Positions 60,536 to 64,000 of a stretch of DNA of 64,000 bases are shown piece after piece. The stretch lies in NCBI RefSeq assembly GCF_003999975.1, contig NZ_RJAC01000028.1:1-64000 (forward strand), in the 5' to 3' direction. A program made the position numbers and the translations under genes. Numbering within the stretch: position 1 is the first letter of the stretch; each line of letters begins with the position of its first letter. The stretch comes from Actinoplanes solisilvae. Lineage in GTDB: Bacteria > Actinomycetota > Actinomycetes > Mycobacteriales > Micromonosporaceae. The notes beneath the pieces were generated by a model, which saw nothing but the letters and a program-made list of their open reading frames with translations, did not search any database and had not been told where the DNA came from.

Positions 60536-60610
60536 GGCTGAGGCCGGGGTGGAATCTCATGGCAATGAGATGCTTTTTGTTTGGCCATGAATTTCACCCC
60601 GGCCTCAGCC
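60536..60610. repeat. 75-bp near-perfect palindromic element (27-bp stem)
   Basis: The left arm 60536-60563 and the right arm 60584-60610 pair over 27 bp with one bulged C (60556) and one G-T pair, leaving a 20-base loop (aatgagatgctttttgtttg). The outer 16 bp are perfect (ggctgaggccggggtg). It lies 18 bp after the binding-protein gene stop, so it could end that transcript, but the stem is far longer than needed. It resembles a miniature inverted-repeat or REP-like element. No target duplication is clear. Confidence 0.75.
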
Positions 60611-60628
60611 GTCAAAGCGCAAGAAAGC

Positions 60629-61774
60629 CTACGACCCACCCTCGGTAAGGGTCACAGGAGCAGCCTGGAACCCGGCCCCGTTGACATCGATCCCAGCTCC
60701 CTTGGCCGCAGTAATGGCCTGGTTGATGTAGTCGTTGGTAAACGCCAACCCTTCAGGCGCCTTCTTGAGAACGGTGTCCCCGGTCTGGTTCTTGGTGGTC
60801 AGGGAGATGTCAACCGTCTGCTTCCAGTTGGCGTCGTCGATCACGCCGATGCCGCCCGTAGCCGGCCAGATCAGTTTGTTGACCTCGTTCATCTGCCAGA
60901 GCTGGTGGCTCTTGCCGAGCTTCGAGCCCTTCGCCACCACCAGATCACGGCACTTCTCCGCGTTGTCGCGGCAGAACGCCCACCCCTTGATGGTGCCGAC
61001 CAGGAACTTCACCGTCTGTTGCTGATACCCGGGGTCGTTCAGCTTCTCGGTGTTCGCCCACACCGCGTCCTGCAGCATCGATGAGCCTTCGGCTTTCCAG
61101 TCGATGATGCTGAAGTCGTCCGCCGTGTAGAGCTTGCCCGTCGCCGGGTTCTTCGCTTCGAGCAGTTGGGCGTATTCGTTGTAGCTCATGGCCTGGGCCG
61201 CGTCGATTTCCTTCTTCAGCAGGGCCTGCATGTCGAACTGCTGCTGGACCAGCGTGACGTCCTTGCTGGGGTCGATCCCCGCTTTCGTCATGCCGGCGAA
61301 CAGTTCGTACTCGTTGCCGAAGCCCCAGTTTCCGACCTTCTTGCCTTTCAGGTCGGCCGCCTTCGTGATGCCGCTGTCTTTCCACGCCACCTGATAGGTC
61401 CCCGAGCGCCCGAAGATCTGCCCCACGTCCGTGATGCCCGCGCCCTGCTCGCGCGACGCCAGGGCCTTCGGCACCCAGGCGACCGCGTAGTCGGCTTTTC
61501 CTTGGGCCAGCACCGTCTGCGGCACGATGTCGACGCCGCCTTCGAGGAGCTGCACGTCCAGCCCCTGCTCCTTGTAGAAGCCCTGGTCGACCGCGGCGAT
61601 GTAGCCCGCGAACTGGGCCTGATAGAACCACTGGAGCTGAAGTTTGATGGGGGTCAGCGCGCCCCCGCTCCCGCCCGGTGCGGGCGTGACGCTCTGCGGG
61701 TCGGCCGTGCCGCAGCCGGCGAACAGCAGGGCAGAAGTTGCAGTGATAGCAGTAAATATCCGGAGTCGTCGCAT
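60629..61774 (-). CDS. ABC transporter substrate-binding lipoprotein (NMT1/THI5-like)
   Basis: 381 residues from ATG 61774 with AGGAGG upstream. The signal ends in a lipobox 'LLFAGC'. The mature protein starts 'IKLQLQWFYQAQFAGYIAAV' and 'GFYKEQGLDVQLLEGGVDIV', typical of the NMT1/THI5 group that binds thiamine-pyrimidine precursors or related N-heterocycles and sulfonates. The ligand is not fixed by the sequence. Last gene of the operon. Confidence 0.9.
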   Translation of the reverse strand: MRRLRIFTAITATSALLFAGCGTADPQSVTPAPGGSGGALTPIKLQLQWFYQAQFAGYIAAVDQGFYKEQGLDVQLLEGGVDIVPQTVLAQGKADYAVAWVPKALASREQGAGITDVGQIFGRSGTYQVAWKDSGITKAADLKGKKVGNWGFGNEYELFAGMTKAGIDPSKDVTLVQQQFDMQALLKKEIDAAQAMSYNEYAQLLEAKNPATGKLYTADDFSIIDWKAEGSSMLQDAVWANTEKLNDPGYQQQTVKFLVGTIKGWAFCRDNAEKCRDLVVAKGSKLGKSHQLWQMNEVNKLIWPATGGIGVIDDANWKQTVDISLTTKNQTGDTVLKKAPEGLAFTNDYINQAITAAKGAGIDVNGAGFQAAPVTLTEGGS

Positions 61775-61814
61775 CGAGGTCCTCCTAGGAGAGAGAAAAC
61801 GCGAATCGAAAGGC

Positions 61815-62579
61815 TCAGGCGATGAGCCGTGTGCGCCACGGCATCGCCAGGCGCTCGAGCAGGAGCGTGGTGAGATAGAAGGCGAGTCCGAGCAGGCAGG
61901 CGCCGACCACGAAGGCCCAGGCACGGGGGTAGGCGGTGAACGCCGCGGCCGACGTGATGCGCGAGCCGAGACCGTTCTGCAGGCCACCGAAGTATTCGGC
62001 GACCACCGCGGCGATGACGGCCAGCGACGACGCCTGCCGCAGGCCGGTGAAGACGTGGGGCAGTGCGCCGGGCAGCCGAACTTTTCGGGCGAAGGTCCAG
62101 CCGCTGGCGGCGTACGTGTGCATGAGCTCTTGATGGATGGGGTTGACCTCGCGCAGCCCGCGCAGGGTGTTGATGAAGACCGGAAAGAAGACGATGATGC
62201 CGGCCACGAGACGGCGGGGGAGGCTGCTCGTGGACTCGAACATGTTGTTGAGGATCGGCGCCAGCGCGATGATCGGCAGCGCGTTGAGCACGGCCGCGAA
62301 CGGCAGTGACACCTCGGCCAGAGGGCGGAAGCGGCTGGACGCCATCGCGGCCAGCACCGCCACGACGCTGCCGCCGATCAGGCCGATCAGGGCGTTCTCG
62401 CCGCTGGCCAGGGCCGCCTCCCAGACGTTGCGGCGCTGATCGACCAGCTCGTCCCAGATCGCCGCGGGGGCGGGCAGGATGAACGGGGCGATCCGGCCGG
62501 CGACGACGATGACCTGCCAGAGGGCGATCGCCGCGACGCCGAAGACCAGCGGGGGCACGATCGCGCGGGCCCACTTCAC
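61815..62579 (-). CDS. ABC transporter permease
   Basis: 254 residues from GTG 62579, overlapping the ATPase stop by 4 bp. About six membrane segments and a BPD-type EAA loop ('LMHTYAASGWTFARKVRLPG ALPHVFTGL') are present. Nitrate/taurine/thiamine-precursor-type (SsuC/ThiX) permease. Its partner permease is at 63352-64000, so the transporter has two different membrane subunits. Confidence 0.9.
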   Translation of the reverse strand: MKWARAIVPPLVFGVAAIALWQVIVVAGRIAPFILPAPAAIWDELVDQRRNVWEAALASGENALIGLIGGSVVAVLAAMASSRFRPLAEVSLPFAAVLNALPIIALAPILNNMFESTSSLPRRLVAGIIVFFPVFINTLRGLREVNPIHQELMHTYAASGWTFARKVRLPGALPHVFTGLRQASSLAVIAAVVAEYFGGLQNGLGSRITSAAAFTAYPRAWAFVVGACLLGLAFYLTTLLLERLAMPWRTRLIA

Positions 62580-63355
62580 GACACGCTCCGGGCCGGTGTG
62601 CCGCGCAGCGACTGGCGTACGGCGGTGATGCACTCGAAGTAGAGCGGCGACTGACGTCCGGCGTCGTCGCGTGACGGCAGCTCGATCGGGATGGAGGCGG
62701 TGATGCGACCGGGCCGCGGCGACATGACCACGACGCGGTCGGACAGGAAGACCGCCTCCGAGATCGAGTGGGTGACGAAGACCGTGCTCGTGCCGGTTTT
62801 CGCGCAGATGCTGAGCAGCTCGGACTGCAGACGTTCGCGGGTCATCTCGTCCAGGGCGCCGAACGGCTCGTCCATGAGCAGCAGCGGCGGTTGTACGGCC
62901 AGGGCGCGGGCGATCGCGACGCGCTGCTGCATGCCGCCGGAGAGCTGCGCGGGGTAGTGCCCGGCGAAGTCGGCCAGCCCGACCAGGGCCAGCATCTCCT
63001 CCGCGCGGGCCTTGCGTTCGGCGCGCGGGGTGCCGCGCAGTTCGAGCGGCAGCTCCACGTTCTTGAGCACGGTGCGCCACTCGAACAGGCCCGACTGCTG
63101 AAAGGCGATCCCGTACGCCTGTTCCTTGCGCGCGGTTCCGGCGGACTTCCCGGCCACGGTGACCGTGCCGGTCGTGGGCGCGATCAGGTCGGCGATCAGG
63201 CGCAGCAGCGTGCTCTTGCCGCAGCCCGACGGGCCGATCAGCGACACGAACTCGCCCTCACCGACCGTGAGGTCGACGTCGGACAGGGCGACCACCTCAT
63301 CCGTACGCCCCTGGTTGAAGATTTTCGTGACGGATGAAACGACAACGGCACTCAT
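62576..63355 (-). CDS. ABC transporter ATP-binding subunit (SsuB/TauB-type)
   Basis: 259 residues from ATG 63355. Walker A 'GPSGCGKST', signature 'LSGGMQQRVAIARAL', Walker B 'LLLMDEPFGALDEMTR' and switch 'VFVTHSISEAVFLSDRVVVM' are all present. It is coupled by 4-bp overlaps to the permease on each side and energises uptake of the ligand held by the lipoprotein. Confidence 0.95.
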   Translation of the reverse strand: MSAVVVSSVTKIFNQGRTDEVVALSDVDLTVGEGEFVSLIGPSGCGKSTLLRLIADLIAPTTGTVTVAGKSAGTARKEQAYGIAFQQSGLFEWRTVLKNVELPLELRGTPRAERKARAEEMLALVGLADFAGHYPAQLSGGMQQRVAIARALAVQPPLLLMDEPFGALDEMTRERLQSELLSICAKTGTSTVFVTHSISEAVFLSDRVVVMSPRPGRITASIPIELPSRDDAGRQSPLYFECITAVRQSLRGTPARSVS

Positions 63356-64000
63356 AGGGTCACCACCTCCACGTGCCGGCGGTGCCGCATGAGGGGCAGC
63401 TCCAGCAGGCTGACAAGACCGGCGACGAGCAGGCCGAGCAGGGCGGCGCCGAGCATCGCGGTGTAGACCTTCGCGGGGTCCGAGGTGGCCTCGCGCGAGT
63501 ATTCGATGATGAGACGGCCGATGCCGCCCCGGGTGCCGGTCGAGATCTCGCCGACGACGGCGCCGACCACCGCCGCCGCCCCGGCCAGGCGCAGCGCCGG
63601 GAAGAGGTAGGGCAGGGATGCCGGGAAGCGCAGTTTGACCAGCGTGCGCCACCAGCCCGAGGCGTAGCTGCGCATCAGCTCGACGCCGGCCGGCGCGGGC
63701 GACTGCAGCCCGCGCAGCATGCCCACCGCGACCGGGAAGAACGCCAGGTAGGCCGCGATCAGCGCAACCGTCATCCAGCCGGGCCAGAGTACGTTCCAGC
63801 CGGCCACCAGAGGAGCGAGCGCGACCAGAGGCACCGTCTGAGAGAGGATCACGTACGGCAACAGGCCGCGCTCGACGATGCGGAAGCGCTGCATGAGCGC
63901 CGCCAGCACCAGCCCGACGAGCGCCCCGATGGCGAACCCGGCCGCGGTGATGCCCAGCGTGAACAGGCACGCGTTCACGACCACGATCCAGACCGGGCGG
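63352..64000 (-). CDS. ABC transporter permease (5' end beyond window)
   Basis: The frame continues upstream past base 64000; at least 215 residues are visible. Membrane segments and the EAA loop 'LMRSYASGWWRTLVKLRFPA' identify a BPD-type permease, the paralogue of the one at 61815. The real start is outside the window. Confidence 0.9.
   Translation of the reverse strand, partial: RPVWIVVVNACLFTLGITAAGFAIGALVGLVLAALMQRFRIVERGLLPYVILSQTVPLVALAPLVAGWNVLWPGWMTVALIAAYLAFFPVAVGMLRGLQSPAPAGVELMRSYASGWWRTLVKLRFPASLPYLFPALRLAGAAAVVGAVVGEISTGTRGGIGRLIIEYSREATSDPAKVYTAMLGAALLGLLVAGLVSLLELPLMRHRRHVEVVTL

Noticed and set aside
60457..60639. A 60-codon minus-strand frame through the hairpin element
   Set aside because: It mostly consists of the inverted-repeat arms, lacks a ribosome-binding site and overlaps the binding-protein stop.

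Overview
The window looks like chromosome from a very high-GC actinomycete. The third codon positions are almost always G or C, GTG starts are frequent, neighbouring genes often overlap by four bases, and the content is typical: DivIVA-like coiled coil, SARP-type regulator, STAS/SpoIIE partner switching, many Ser/Thr and histidine kinases. Several families (substrate-binding/VWA protein, the SAM methyltransferase with an 'ARIYNFLLGG' start, SCO6745-like protein) fit Micromonosporaceae such as Actinoplanes best. The genus is an inference.

Region 1 (0-21 kb) is dominated by selenium metabolism. A formate dehydrogenase operon (2188-7326) has an in-frame TGA at 2761, followed at the right distance by a bacterial SECIS hairpin with a GGTCT loop. 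It therefore encodes a selenoprotein. The decoding machinery is all nearby: selD (7316-8320), selC tRNA-Sec (8386-8478) and a selA-selB operon (17853-20893). Between them lie a kinase-like gene, a 37-residue Ser/Arg-rich microprotein overlapping the end of an ABC exporter, a divergent two-component system with a small membrane protein, a MerR-regulated pair, a phosphopantetheinyl transferase, a LysR regulator and a RidA protein.

Region 2 (21-42 kb) is mixed: a SARP/AfsR-like regulator and methyltransferase, an alpha/beta hydrolase with a phosphoribosyltransferase, an MFS exporter behind two palindromic operators, a D-Ala-D-Ala carboxypeptidase with a long repetitive Pro-rich region, a flavocytochrome-like reductase, secreted and lipoproteins, an aldo/keto reductase, alanine dehydrogenase with a divergent Lrp regulator, a GAF histidine kinase, a LacI regulator, a PknB-type kinase and a LamG-fold secreted protein.

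Region 3 (42-58 kb) is signalling: a partner-switching set (STAS, anti-sigma-type ATPase, PAS-SpoIIE phosphatase), a DivIVA-like protein, an NTPase/TPR protein with a small 'TGDN'-tailed protein and a decayed TPR fragment, then a phosphorelay cluster (hybrid kinase, single-domain receiver, GAF kinase, truncated receiver, HPt, GGDEF-EAL). The GGDEF-EAL gene runs into three coupled genes of unknown or poorly known function.

Region 4 (58-64 kb) holds a frameshifted unknown gene, an ATPase/DUF234-like protein with a perfect inverted repeat upstream, a 75-bp near-perfect hairpin element, and an ABC importer (permease, ATPase, permease, NMT1/THI5-like binding lipoprotein) that runs off the right edge.

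Short tandem repeats are unusually frequent, both inside genes and at gene ends. The best candidates for undescribed biology are the exporter/Ser-Arg microprotein/kinase locus at 8.5-13.4 kb, the 27-bp-stem element at 60.5 kb, and the three-gene unit behind the GGDEF-EAL protein.
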